Source: Pseudomonadota bacterium
Lineage (GTDB): Bacteria; Pseudomonadota; Alphaproteobacteria; Rhizobiales; Aestuariivirgaceae
Assembly (NCBI GenBank): GCA_020161855.1
Contig: JAIUNJ010000010.1
Location: forward strand, 1 to 64,000
Length of the DNA: 64,000 nucleotides
Direction: 5' to 3'
The notes below the pieces were generated by a model, which saw only the letters and a program-made list of their open reading frames with translations, was not told the DNA's origin and ran no database searches. Below are positions 38,569 through 48,230 of the stretch, one piece after another. Within the stretch, counting starts at the first letter, position 1; every line of letters starts with the position of its first letter. The position numbers were made by a program, and so were the translations under genes.

Positions 38569-40725
38569 TCAGGCGGCGCCGCGCAGGCTCGCAGCCTCCG
38601 GCTGGCGCATACGCCCAACAAGTGCGTCGATCTCCATGGTCGGCAGAGGGCCATAGTAATAATAGCCCTGCAATTCCGTGCAGCCCGCCAGCCGCAGGAT
38701 GTTGACCTCATCCTCGTATTCAACGCCCTCCGCCGTGACATCAGCAGAAAGGCCGCGGGCCACTAGCAGCGTACCCTGAACGATTGCCAGCTCGGCAGGG
38801 CTGGTCAGCAACTGATTGACAATGGACTTGTCGATCTTGATGCGGTCGAACTTGAAGGTGCGGAGATAACCGATCGAGGAGAAACCGGTGCCGAAGTCAT
38901 CAAGGGCGACCTTGATGCCGGCCAGTTGCAACTGCTTGAAGACCTGACGTGCCCGGTCCGCATCGCGAATGAGCGAGGTCTCCGTGATCTCGAATTCGAT
39001 GTTGCGTGGCTTGAGCCCATGGCGCTCGATGACGGCAAGAGAGCGTTCCACGAAACGCGGATTGTTCAACTGCACAGCCGAAATATTGACCGCAAGGCGC
39101 AACTCCGGCCAGTTCCGGGCGGCTGCACAAGCCATGTTGAGAACAGCCTCGCCAAGATCATCGATCAGGCCGGAGGTTTCGGCAACGGCGACGAAACGGT
39201 CAGGCGGCACCTGGCGCAGGGAGGATTGCGGCCAGCGGCAAAGCGCTTCGACGCCGGACAGACGGCCGCTGCGCGCCGAGATCACAGGCTGGAAGGCGAT
39301 ATCAAGATTGCCAGCAGCAATGATGCTGCGCAGTTCGGAAGCGATGGCAAGATTCTCGATGCGGGTTGCGTCGAGCGAGATGTTGTAGACGCAGGACCTG
39401 TTCTTGCCGTCGGCCTTGGCCTTGTACATGGCGATATCGGCCCGGCGCAGGATCTCGAGCTCATCAAGTTCCTCGCCATCGGTGGTCGCGATGCCAATGC
39501 TGGCTCCCACCGACATGATGCGGCCTTCCATTTCGAAGGGCTCGGCCAGGAAGCGGATCAGGTTGTCCGAAAACGCCTTTGCCTTCTCAATGGCGGTCGT
39601 GCCGCTGAACAGCACCACAAACTCGTCACCGCCCATGCGGCAGAAGATTTCGGATTCATTGGCAAGCTTCGATATGCCTGCACCCGCAGCGCGGATCAGC
39701 CTGTCGCCCACTTCATGGCCATAGGCATCGTTCACTTCCTTGAAGCCATCGAGATCGGCGAAGGCGACAGCGAGGTGGGTGACCTTGGCATCGCGGAGCG
39801 CCCGCATGCGCTCAACCGCTGCAGCGCGGTTCGGAAGGCCGGTCAGCGCATCATGCGTGGCGGCGTGCCGGGCCTGAGTTTCGTTGCGGACAAGATCGCG
39901 GATCAGGCGCCAGCAAACGGCGGTAATTCCGGTCATGACAACGATCAGAAAGGCAAGAACGACGCTGGCCTTCTGCTTCGCCCAGCCGGTCATGCTCTCG
40001 CCGACGCGCTTGTCCTGCCACTGGATGGCGAAGGCCGGCTGGCCACCGATATCATGAAGAACAACACCGGTGGCACCGGGTGCCTCCGCATCGACAACCG
40101 CAAGCCCCTTGAGAAGGAACGTCCTTTCCATGTGGTCGAGCATGTCCAGGTTGACCTGCCGGATCATGAGCAGTTGCTTGCCGGAAGATGAATTGGTCGA
40201 GGGCTGGGTGATGGTGGCCAAGGCCGCAATGACCGGGCCATCAGGCGTCTCGGCCAGGGTTGTCGCATAGGACTGAAGCTGGTTGCCGCTGCCCACTTGC
40301 TGAAGCATGGCAGCGAAGGGCGCTCCGAGATAGGCCGCAACATCGGTCGTGGTCTGGCCGTTGCGCGAGGCAATGGCTTCGGGCCTCGTCATTTCAGGGT
40401 CAAGCACGGCCACGATGTCATAGGGTGTGCCGGCAGCGTTGAACTGGCCCCAGGTGCTCTCAAACCAAGCGGTATTGACGGACGGCACCGTGTTGGCGAA
40501 GGCGTCATCCCAGGCGGCATTGTCGCGGGTCAGATGGCCGAGTTCGATTTCGCTGGCCTTGAGCGCCTGCACCACGAGGTCGCGGTTGCGATTGTATTCG
40601 GCCGTATTGGCATTGCTGGAGATGCGATCGAGAAGGTCGAACGCGAGGGTAACCACGCCCAGTAGCGCCAGGAACATCGGCAAGGCTATGACCAGCAAGA
40701 ATCGCCAGCCGGTAATGGAACGCAT
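38569..40725 (-). CDS. CHASE-type sensor GGDEF-EAL protein
   Basis: A 718-residue membrane protein controlling cyclic di-GMP. A TM segment (7-29), a periplasmic CHASE4-like sensor (about 40-245) and a second TM (about 253-275) are followed by a GGDEF domain with intact GGDEF (364-368) and an EAL domain with EAL (about 492), NISAVQLN and DDFGTGFSSIGYL. Both catalytic motifs look complete, so it may make and degrade c-di-GMP depending on the signal. It is next to no obvious partner. Confidence 0.94.
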   Translation of the reverse strand: MRSITGWRFLLVIALPMFLALLGVVTLAFDLLDRISSNANTAEYNRNRDLVVQALKASEIELGHLTRDNAAWDDAFANTVPSVNTAWFESTWGQFNAAGTPYDIVAVLDPEMTRPEAIASRNGQTTTDVAAYLGAPFAAMLQQVGSGNQLQSYATTLAETPDGPVIAALATITQPSTNSSSGKQLLMIRQVNLDMLDHMERTFLLKGLAVVDAEAPGATGVVLHDIGGQPAFAIQWQDKRVGESMTGWAKQKASVVLAFLIVVMTGITAVCWRLIRDLVRNETQARHAATHDALTGLPNRAAAVERMRALRDAKVTHLAVAFADLDGFKEVNDAYGHEVGDRLIRAAGAGISKLANESEIFCRMGGDEFVVLFSGTTAIEKAKAFSDNLIRFLAEPFEMEGRIMSVGASIGIATTDGEELDELEILRRADIAMYKAKADGKNRSCVYNISLDATRIENLAIASELRSIIAAGNLDIAFQPVISARSGRLSGVEALCRWPQSSLRQVPPDRFVAVAETSGLIDDLGEAVLNMACAAARNWPELRLAVNISAVQLNNPRFVERSLAVIERHGLKPRNIEFEITETSLIRDADRARQVFKQLQLAGIKVALDDFGTGFSSIGYLRTFKFDRIKIDKSIVNQLLTSPAELAIVQGTLLVARGLSADVTAEGVEYEDEVNILRLAGCTELQGYYYYGPLPTMEIDALVGRMRQPEAASLRGAA

Positions 40726-40877
40726 GATTCACCCACCCAGAAGTGGATTTAACCATGCGAGAGGCCGGTTTAACGCTGACTTACTTTGGCTGACGCAATT
40801 CAACCGGGGGGATATGCTGGACCCCTATCGCTTTGCCTCATGGTTAGCGGATGGTTAAAAGAAGCGAGGAGGACCCG

Positions 40878-42257
40878 ATGAGCAAAGCCCGCACCGAGAG
40901 AATTGAACTGCCCGATTTCGGAGCGCCCGCGCACGAACCATCGCTGCCCACGGGCCTCTATGAGAAGCGCCTGGCACGGCTCCTGTCGCGCATGCAGGAA
41001 GAGCGGCTCGATGCCGTGGTGGTGTTCGGCGACCGCGAGCATGTGGCCAACATCTCCTGGCTGACGGGCTATGATCCCCGCTTCGAAGAGGCGATTGCCG
41101 TCGTGGTACCCGGCCGCCGCGTGACGCTCATGGCGGGCAATGAGGGCTTTCCCTATGCCGAATGCGCCAAGGGTGTTTTCGACCGCGTGCTCTGGCAGCC
41201 GCTCAGCCTCATGGGCCAGCCCCGTAACCGCTACCGGGCGCTCTCCACATTGCTCAGCGAGGCGGGCCTGACCGGGGCCATGCGGATCGGGCTTGCCGGC
41301 TGGAAGGGCTTTGAAAGCGAAGATGGCGTATTCGACCCGCACTGGATCGAGGCCCCGCACTATCTGGTGAAGGCCCTTGAGGAATTCGGTGCGGTGAGCA
41401 ACGCCGCCCTGCTCTTCATGCACCCCGAGAACGGCCTGCGCTCCATCAACGAGGTGGAGCAACTGGCCTGCTTCGAATATGCGGCGACCCGCACCTCACG
41501 CGGCATCCGCCAGTTCATCCACACGGCACGGCCGGGCATGACCGAATATGAAGCGGTGCGCAGCCTCGACCTCGATGGCTTTCCGCAATCGGTCCACGTC
41601 AACATGTGTGCCGGTCCCCGCGCCAAGTACGGGCTGCCAAGCCCATCGATGCGCAAGATTGAAAAAGGCGATCCCATCGTGATCGGCTTCGGCCTGATGG
41701 GCGCACTCAACTGCCGGGCGGGCTTCATGGTGGCCTCCGACGCGGAATTGCCTGCAGCCATCCAGGACTATGTACCGAAGCTCGTGGCGCCCTATTTCGA
41801 GGCCGCCGCAGCCTGGTATGAAACCATCGGCATCGGTGTGGAAGGCGGCACGCTCTACGAGGCCGTCATGTCACGCCTCGGCGATCCCTTCTTCGGCATC
41901 GGCCTCAACCCGGGCCATCTCATCCATCTCGATGAATGGGTGCATTCGCCGGTGAAGAAGAACAGCAGGCAGAGGTTCGCATCAGGCATGGCCGTGCAAT
42001 GCGACATCATCCCCGCCACGGGCACCGACTATTTCATGAGCAACATTGAGGACGGCATTGCGCTGGCGGACGAGCCGCTGCGCAAAGCCTTCGCCACGCA
42101 GTATCGCGAAGCCTGGACACGCATCATGGCGCGCCGTGCCTTCATGGAGACAAAGCTCGGCATCCGGCTGAAGCCCGAAGTGCTGCCCTTCAGCAACATG
42201 GCAGCCTGGCTGCCACCCTTCTGGATGGCGCCAGACCTGGCCATGACGAAGGCCTAG
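40878..42257 (+). CDS. M24 (creatinase/prolidase fold) protein lacking metal ligands
   Basis: A 459-residue pita-bread fold protein with a creatinase N-domain (RLARLLSRMQEERLDAVVVF, then VANISWLTGYDPRFEE). In the C-terminal M24 domain, the region where metallopeptidases carry two Asp (DFG...D-x-T-R) reads IGFGLMGALNCRAG (about 269-282). The usual Glu-Pro-Gly ligand region reads CDIIPATGTDYF. So most metal ligands are missing, as in creatinase, which works without metal. It probably acts on a small C-N substrate, or is non-catalytic. The start at 40878 has AGGAGGA. Confidence 0.8.
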   Translation: MSKARTERIELPDFGAPAHEPSLPTGLYEKRLARLLSRMQEERLDAVVVFGDREHVANISWLTGYDPRFEEAIAVVVPGRRVTLMAGNEGFPYAECAKGVFDRVLWQPLSLMGQPRNRYRALSTLLSEAGLTGAMRIGLAGWKGFESEDGVFDPHWIEAPHYLVKALEEFGAVSNAALLFMHPENGLRSINEVEQLACFEYAATRTSRGIRQFIHTARPGMTEYEAVRSLDLDGFPQSVHVNMCAGPRAKYGLPSPSMRKIEKGDPIVIGFGLMGALNCRAGFMVASDAELPAAIQDYVPKLVAPYFEAAAAWYETIGIGVEGGTLYEAVMSRLGDPFFGIGLNPGHLIHLDEWVHSPVKKNSRQRFASGMAVQCDIIPATGTDYFMSNIEDGIALADEPLRKAFATQYREAWTRIMARRAFMETKLGIRLKPEVLPFSNMAAWLPPFWMAPDLAMTKA

Positions 42258-42268
42258 AGGGCCGGCCG

Positions 42269-42760
42269 TCAGTTCCGTCCCGCTTTGGTGACCTCGCCAG
42301 CGCCGCTCAGCCCCTTGGGGCCGTCCTGACGGACGCCTCCGCCGCCGGAGGTGCTTCCTGAGCTGCCACCGCCCCCGGATGTCGTCGTTGAACCGCCGCC
42401 GGTGCCCGGGTTCTTGCTGGGTCCGCTCTTCGCCGGTTTACCGGTGCTGCCCTGCTTCGAACGAATCCCAAGCAGGCCAAGCACTTTTCCGCCCGGGCTC
42501 AGACGCGCCTGATTGGAACTGCAGGAATGGGTCACCAGCAGTTCACACACCACGACGACGGAACCGAGTTTGCAGATCACCCGGCTGCCATCCTGGGTGA
42601 ATTTTCCACCGGATGCTTCGCAACGCGATCTGAAGGTCGCTTCACTGATGGTGACGTTGTTGAAGACCTTTCGCGCCAATGCGGTGGCGGGCATTGCCAT
42701 GAGCGATACCATGACGAATGTGAGCAACCGCATCCCCGGCCGCGGGTGTATCCTGAGCAT
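42269..42760 (-). CDS. Exported Gly/Ser-rich tail protein, 163 aa
   Basis: A signal peptide (about 10-29, RLLTFVMVSLMAMPATALA) precedes a small domain with Cys in RSRCEASGGKF, RVICKLGSVVVVCELL and THSCSSNQ. A disordered tail of Gly, Ser and Thr follows (SGGGGSSGSTSGGGG). I do not recognise the family. The Cys-rich head plus low-complexity tail suggests an envelope or surface protein. It is convergent with the M24 gene. Confidence 0.7.
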   Translation of the reverse strand: MLRIHPRPGMRLLTFVMVSLMAMPATALARKVFNNVTISEATFRSRCEASGGKFTQDGSRVICKLGSVVVVCELLVTHSCSSNQARLSPGGKVLGLLGIRSKQGSTGKPAKSGPSKNPGTGGGSTTTSGGGGSSGSTSGGGGVRQDGPKGLSGAGEVTKAGRN

Positions 42761-42841
42761 ATAAAACTTCTCCTCAACGCACCCTCGCAGCCGGAGTTAT
42801 TGAAGGACGCGCAGCGCAACAACTGCCGGGCGGGGGATGCC

Positions 42842-44023
42842 TCAGCCGCGGCGCAAGGGTGGCGTGAGATCGCGGATGAGTTTCTCGAGCTCGCGCTGGT
42901 TGGAGGTGCCGGTCTTGCCGAAGATCGCATCAAGCTGCGACTTGACGGTGCCATCGCTGACCTTGCCGGCGCTGGCGATGCCCTGACGGTTCAGCCCCTG
43001 TGCCACCTGGGCCGCCACGCGCCGCTCCGCCGCCGTCAGGCCGAACAGTGCGCCGATGGCATCGATCTCAGGCTCCATGCTGGCGCCGGGCGAGGCGATG
43101 AAAATGGCCGCCGCAGAATCGTCGCTGAAGGGAACGCCGTGCTGGCGCCGCCGCAAGGGCAGAACATGGGCGATGCGCGGCACGGGGCCCGGCAGCGGAA
43201 GGCCGATGCCACGCCCGCCCAGGCTCGCCTCGTCGCGCAGGCCGATCGCCACGATATCCTCAAGCGCCCGGTGGCAACGGCCATCGCTGATGGAAAGCCG
43301 GCCATTGGAAACGGAAAGCGCCCTGTCGGCACCCGCAAGCAAGGCCTCGCCCGCCGCGTTGGCATAGCGCAACTCGAGGGTATCGCCGACGATAAGGACA
43401 GCAGCATTCAGGCCGTCGATCGTGCGCCTGAAAAGATCGCTGCGCTGGCGACCGAGCTCGAAGAGATCGCCGATGGTTACCGCCCGGCGCACATGAGGCG
43501 CGATCAGCGCAAAGGTCTCAAGCTCCTCCGGCGCGATCTCCGGGCGGTCCTCGGCGACGTTGATGACCAGCGCGCCGACGCGCTGGCCGGTCTTGAGGAT
43601 ATTGATACAGAGCCCCTCGGAAATGCGGTTCGGGATGCACCACTCCTGCCACATGCGCGATGAGTGGAGCACCTCGCGCCCATTCGGGCCATGGAGGGCG
43701 CAGAGGGCGGCAAATGTCTGCGGCTCATCCGTGTCGATCCGCGCCACGAGATCATAGAAGGGCATGTGGGCCGCATAGGTGGTGACCAGCGGATCGACGA
43801 TACGGGGATCGCCATGGGCAGCACCAAAGCGGCTGGTGCGCGTGTTGATGTCGAGCACCGCCAGTGTTGCGATGATGCCGCGAAACTCCTCGGTGAGAAT
43901 GCGCAGGACATTCTGCCAGCCTGATGGCTCCGGTACGCAATCATAAATCAACCCGACAATGTCGGAGAATCGCTTGGCTTCCATCATGCGGGACATGTTC
44001 TTGCACAACCGATAGTCAAACAT
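42842..44023 (-). CDS. LuxR-family transcriptional regulator
   Basis: A 393-residue protein with a C-terminal LuxR/GerE HTH: GLTAAERRVAAQVAQGLNRQ then SDGTVKSQLDAIFGKTG. The N-terminal about 300 residues form a PAS/GAF-like sensor region without a receiver Asp pattern, so it is probably ligand-controlled. The last residues (KLIRDLTPPLRRG) end the HTH domain. It is adjacent to the EF-G-like gene on the same strand, but the 53-base gap argues for separate control. Confidence 0.86.
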   Translation of the reverse strand: MFDYRLCKNMSRMMEAKRFSDIVGLIYDCVPEPSGWQNVLRILTEEFRGIIATLAVLDINTRTSRFGAAHGDPRIVDPLVTTYAAHMPFYDLVARIDTDEPQTFAALCALHGPNGREVLHSSRMWQEWCIPNRISEGLCINILKTGQRVGALVINVAEDRPEIAPEELETFALIAPHVRRAVTIGDLFELGRQRSDLFRRTIDGLNAAVLIVGDTLELRYANAAGEALLAGADRALSVSNGRLSISDGRCHRALEDIVAIGLRDEASLGGRGIGLPLPGPVPRIAHVLPLRRRQHGVPFSDDSAAAIFIASPGASMEPEIDAIGALFGLTAAERRVAAQVAQGLNRQGIASAGKVSDGTVKSQLDAIFGKTGTSNQRELEKLIRDLTPPLRRG

Positions 44024-44075
44024 GGAACGGGTTCATCCCCCATGCGGGAGACGAACCCGTGCCTGGAGAGGGTTG

Positions 44076-46124
44076 TCAGGCGGCCTTCGCCGTCGCCACG
44101 ACCTGATCGGCAGCCCGGCCCACCAGCTCGGCCATATGGTCGAAGCGGGTGCTGAAGGTGCCGACACCGGCCGTCGCGGAACGCAGCTCGATGATGAGCG
44201 ATGCGATCTCGGACTCCGGCATCATCGCCTTGACCGTATCCCAGCCGGTCCAGCCTGCACGGCCATCGAAGCCGAGAAGCTGGCCGCGATGGCCGGTGAC
44301 GATCTGGTTCACACGCGGTGTCGCCTCATTGGGACAATGAATGTCAACGGCGAGCACCGGCTCCAGCAGCACCGGCTGGCACTGCGGCATGCCCTCCGCC
44401 ATGGCGATGCGGGCCGCCGTCTTGAAGGCCATCTCCGAACTGTCGACATCATGGTAGGAGCCGTCCGAGAGATTGACGGCAAAATCGACAACCGGGAAGC
44501 CCAGGGGGCCGCTCGCCATCCATTCGCGGATGCCGGCCTCCACTGCCGGGATATACTGCTTCGGCACGACGCCGCCGGTGATCGTGTCACTGAAAACAAA
44601 GCCCTCGCCACGCGGCAGCGGGCTGATCTCCACCACCACGTCGCCGTACTGGCCGTGGCCGCCGGACTGCTTCTTGTGGCGGCCGCGCAACTGCACCGGC
44701 TTGCGGATCGTTTCCTTGTAGGCAATGCGCCGCGGCCGCGACTGCGCATGAACGCCGAACTTGCTGGCAAGCTTCTCGATGGCGACGCGCAGGTGCATCT
44801 CGCCCTGCCCCCACAGAACGATCTCGCCGGTGTCGTGATTGTGTTCCAGCGACAGCGACGGATCTTCCTCGACAAGGCGCGCCACTGCTCCCGTAAGCTT
44901 CACCTCGTCCTTGCGGTCGGCAACAGAGATGGCGAAGCCATAGACACCGGATGCTGCTTCGTGCGCCACAAGCTGCGCCGTGTTGCCTTTCATGGCCGAA
45001 ACAGTCTCGCCCGTGGCAATGCCTTCGAGACGGCCCAACGCGACAGTCTGGCCAGCACCTGCCTTCGCCACCTTGCCGAGCGTAGCACCGGCATAGGCCT
45101 GGACACCGGCCACGCGGGCCTCCTGCCCGCGGCCACCATAAAGGTTGGCGCCGTCGGCCAACTCACCGGAGAGCACCCGTGCCAGCGAAAGCTTGCCGCC
45201 CTGTGCAGTGTGGAAGGTCTTCAGCACCTGGGCCACAGCAGCGCCGGAAGACTTAAGACCGAGGCGGGCGGCCGTGGCCTCGATGCCCCGCACATCATGC
45301 CGGATGGTCTTGAGCAGGCGGCCAATGCCATTGCCATGCTCGGCCGAGCCGAACAGCACCGGGGTCACATGGCCCTCGGCGACGTCACGGGAGAGATCGG
45401 CGAAGACGCGATCCTTGGGCGGCTCCATGTCCGACAGAAGCTGCTCCATGAGTTCATCGTCATGATCGGCGAGCGTCTCAAGCAGGACGAAGCGCTCGGA
45501 CTTCTCGAGATCGGCGATATCCACCGGCATCTCGACCACCTGGCTCTCGGCCAGTTCGCGATAGACATAGGCGCGCTCTAGGGCCAAATCGACAAAGCCT
45601 GACACCACATTGTTCTTCCACAGGGGAAGCTGGCGCAGAAGCAGCGGCCGGCTGCTGGCGGGCTGCATCCAGGCGAGAACATCCCGCGGGGCCGCTTCGG
45701 CACGGTCAATCTTGTTGAGGAAGATCAGACGCGGCACCCCCGCATCATCCAGCTGGCGCAGGATCAACTGCAGGGCCGGCGCCTTCTTGGGATCGGCATC
45801 GCAAACCACGATGGCAGCATCGCACACCGGCAGGACGGCGCGCGTTTCCTCGGAAAATTCAATGGAACCGGGACAATCGATGAAGGTCAGGCTGTCGCCG
45901 AGATATTGCACCGTTGCGGCATTGACCTCGACACCCATGGCATGGGACCGGGCCTCGGGGCTGGCATCGCCCGCGAGCGACTTGTCTGCCGCCTTGCCCT
46001 GGCGCGTGATCGCGCCCGTGCGATATAGGATGGCTTCGAGAAGTGTGGTCTTTCCGCTTTGATAGGGCCCGACGACGGCAATCAATCGCGAGCCCTGTGC
46101 GTGTCTTCCTGCGGCAATATCCAT
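44076..46124 (-). CDS. EF-G-like translational GTPase paralogue
   Basis: A 682-residue EF-G homologue with domains I-V, shorter than the canonical about 700. The P-loop is the divergent VVGPYQSGKTTLLEA (near 18-32). G3 reads TFIDCPGSIEF and G4 reads FLNKIDRAE. Domain IV contains YGDVVVEISPLPRG and GGVVPKQYIPAVE. Such alphaproteobacterial EF-G-like proteins are separate from FusA and their function is unsettled. The ATG at 46124 has AGGGAGGG. It is not next to ribosomal genes. Confidence 0.9.
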   Translation of the reverse strand: MDIAAGRHAQGSRLIAVVGPYQSGKTTLLEAILYRTGAITRQGKAADKSLAGDASPEARSHAMGVEVNAATVQYLGDSLTFIDCPGSIEFSEETRAVLPVCDAAIVVCDADPKKAPALQLILRQLDDAGVPRLIFLNKIDRAEAAPRDVLAWMQPASSRPLLLRQLPLWKNNVVSGFVDLALERAYVYRELAESQVVEMPVDIADLEKSERFVLLETLADHDDELMEQLLSDMEPPKDRVFADLSRDVAEGHVTPVLFGSAEHGNGIGRLLKTIRHDVRGIEATAARLGLKSSGAAVAQVLKTFHTAQGGKLSLARVLSGELADGANLYGGRGQEARVAGVQAYAGATLGKVAKAGAGQTVALGRLEGIATGETVSAMKGNTAQLVAHEAASGVYGFAISVADRKDEVKLTGAVARLVEEDPSLSLEHNHDTGEIVLWGQGEMHLRVAIEKLASKFGVHAQSRPRRIAYKETIRKPVQLRGRHKKQSGGHGQYGDVVVEISPLPRGEGFVFSDTITGGVVPKQYIPAVEAGIREWMASGPLGFPVVDFAVNLSDGSYHDVDSSEMAFKTAARIAMAEGMPQCQPVLLEPVLAVDIHCPNEATPRVNQIVTGHRGQLLGFDGRAGWTGWDTVKAMMPESEIASLIIELRSATAGVGTFSTRFDHMAELVGRAADQVVATAKAA

Positions 46125-46291
46125 GAGGTCCCTCCCTTGCTGGTATCTGCATTGAGGGGGCCACCCGCGGACGGCCGTAGAGTCTTCGCCGCAGGCGGCT
46201 CCACGGCGAAAAGCTTGACTCTCTTTGCCTCCCTTCGCAAGGGGGCAAGGAAGCGGTTGCAGCAACAGGGTTGATGCTGCAACCGCCGTTG

Positions 46292-48001
46292 CTACTGAGC
46301 CATGCCGATCTTCATGCCGTCCGGCCAGGTGATGCGGTAGCCGGTCTTGATCACGGTATCCTTGTGAGGTTCAACCTCGAAGGACCAGGCCATAACGCCA
46401 CGCTTCTTGTCGACGTTCTCTTCGGTCGGCGCTGTCATGCCGGGCAAGGTGGCAATCTCCACGTCATCGCGCGCCGTGAAGGGTTTGCGGTCCAGAATCT
46501 TCACAGCGACCTTGAAGTCATGCAGGTTCTTGACGCTGATGTCCCAGGCGCGCTCCTCGACGTTGGAGGTCGAGATGATGCCCTGCGAGCCGACGGCCTT
46601 CTTCACTTCCTTGCGTTCGACCTTGACCATGTCGTCAATGCCGAAGCCGAGTCTCGCTTCTTCTCCGGTATTGAGCAGCGGCAGGTTGCCCTGCCCCACA
46701 TAGATGCCGTCGCGATACAGATTGGCATAGCCAGGCAGCAGGGGGCCTTCGCCCCCGACCGTGAAGGCGGCGGTGAGATAAGCATTGGCGTCGAACAGCG
46801 GCACCGAGACGACCTCAAGCTTTGCCTGCTGCGTGGCGCTGGTGATGCGCACTTTCTTGGCCGTGCCCGTGTTATCCACCGTGACGCGGCCCGGGATGAT
46901 GTAGTTGGCCTGAAAGCCTGCCGTTTCAAACGCGGCCTGGCGCTGGGCGACAAGCTTGGGCTTTGCCGCCTGCTTGATGAGCGCGCCGCCGATGTTCATG
47001 TCACCGCTTTCAGCAGAGTCGTTCATGAAGCCAGCAGCCGGCGCTTCCATTGCGGCGGAGGACTCGGGCACTGCCATTTTGCGCAGGGCATCAAGTTCCT
47101 TCTGCTCATAGGCCGTCAACTCTTCCTCACTGAGGTCCGGAGCGGCTGTTGAATCGGTCGGCCGCGCCGTCGACAGAACAAGCTCCACATTGTCCCAGCT
47201 TTCCGCACTCGACTGGGTGACTTCGGCACGGCGCACCACCTCAAGCGAAGCATCGCCGCCCTTTTCCGGCGTTGTCATGCGGGCATCATAATAGGGCAGC
47301 CAGCCTGCCTCCTGCAGCCGGTAGGAAATGCGCAGCGTTCCCTTCATTTCCGATGCGGCGGCCACATTGATGGCAGCCTCCAGCTTGTAACTGTCAGACG
47401 GCGCAAGGGCCGCAAGGGCGGCGCTGAGTTCCTGCATTTTTTCATCGATGCCGCGCTGGCCCTGCTGCGCATCCTGGATCACCTTGGCGAGGCTCGAGAG
47501 ACGCTGCTGAACGAGATCGAGCAAGCTCGAAAGCTGGGCGACATCGATGCCTTTCAGGGTGTCGGTCGAAGACTGTGGAACGAGTTGCTTGTCCGCCAGG
47601 CCAAGCAGGAAATTGCGCTGGTTGTTGGCATCGCCGATCACCTGATCGAGGGCATTGCGCTCGTCCTGGAGGGCCGTGATCTGCTTCTCGATCAGCTTGC
47701 GCTTCTGGTCCTGTTCCTCGGCACTGACATAGACATTGCGGGTATCGACAGAGGCAATTTCCAGCGTGCCGTTGCCCTCGCCTTCCACGCGGATCGAGCG
47801 CGTGTCGATGCTGGCAGGAAGGTCGGCGAGAATGATGCGATGGTCACCGGCGGGCAGATTGATCTCGGCTAGCCGCGTGACGTCCGCACCCTGCGGATAG
47901 ACCGTGACCTTGTCGATCTTTGACGTGGTGTTGAAGTCGGCCGCCATGGCCGGAGCAAGAAAAGTTGTGGCGAGCAGAACGCCCGCCAGGGCAAAGCGCA
48001 T
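46292..48001 (-). CDS. MuiA-like DUF4139 exported protein
   Basis: A 569-residue protein with a signal peptide (MRFALAGVLLATTFLAPAMA). It has an N-terminal DUF4140-like domain (KIDKVTVYPQGADVTR), a coiled coil (about 100-190; EEQDQKRKLIEKQITALQDE) and a C-terminal DUF4139 beta region (ISYRLQEAGWLPYYDARM, later LPGYANLYRDGIYVG). The architecture is known from mucoidy-inhibitor MuiA homologues of uncertain function. The start at 48001 follows AGGAGGAAC. Confidence 0.85.
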   Translation of the reverse strand: MRFALAGVLLATTFLAPAMAADFNTTSKIDKVTVYPQGADVTRLAEINLPAGDHRIILADLPASIDTRSIRVEGEGNGTLEIASVDTRNVYVSAEEQDQKRKLIEKQITALQDERNALDQVIGDANNQRNFLLGLADKQLVPQSSTDTLKGIDVAQLSSLLDLVQQRLSSLAKVIQDAQQGQRGIDEKMQELSAALAALAPSDSYKLEAAINVAAASEMKGTLRISYRLQEAGWLPYYDARMTTPEKGGDASLEVVRRAEVTQSSAESWDNVELVLSTARPTDSTAAPDLSEEELTAYEQKELDALRKMAVPESSAAMEAPAAGFMNDSAESGDMNIGGALIKQAAKPKLVAQRQAAFETAGFQANYIIPGRVTVDNTGTAKKVRITSATQQAKLEVVSVPLFDANAYLTAAFTVGGEGPLLPGYANLYRDGIYVGQGNLPLLNTGEEARLGFGIDDMVKVERKEVKKAVGSQGIISTSNVEERAWDISVKNLHDFKVAVKILDRKPFTARDDVEIATLPGMTAPTEENVDKKRGVMAWSFEVEPHKDTVIKTGYRITWPDGMKIGMAQ

Positions 48002-48230
48002 GATGTTCCTCCTGATGCCGTGAACGCATCCACGCAGACTCAAATGACCTCGCCGCGGCTGATCTGCGACGCATTCGTGGCAGGATTGCGGTCTCCGCCG
48101 CGAACAGAAACAATAAAGTAAACGCTGCTTGCGCTGGCGCAAAACCGGGCATCGCAAAGTATCTTCCCGATTGACGGGCAAGAAAAAGACTGGTCAATGT
48201 GCCGCCACGGGGCACACACAGGATCATAAA

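Noticed and set aside
44022..45581. 519-codon open frame antisense to the EF-G-like gene
   Set aside because: Lies fully over a well-supported gene and has antisense-type composition.
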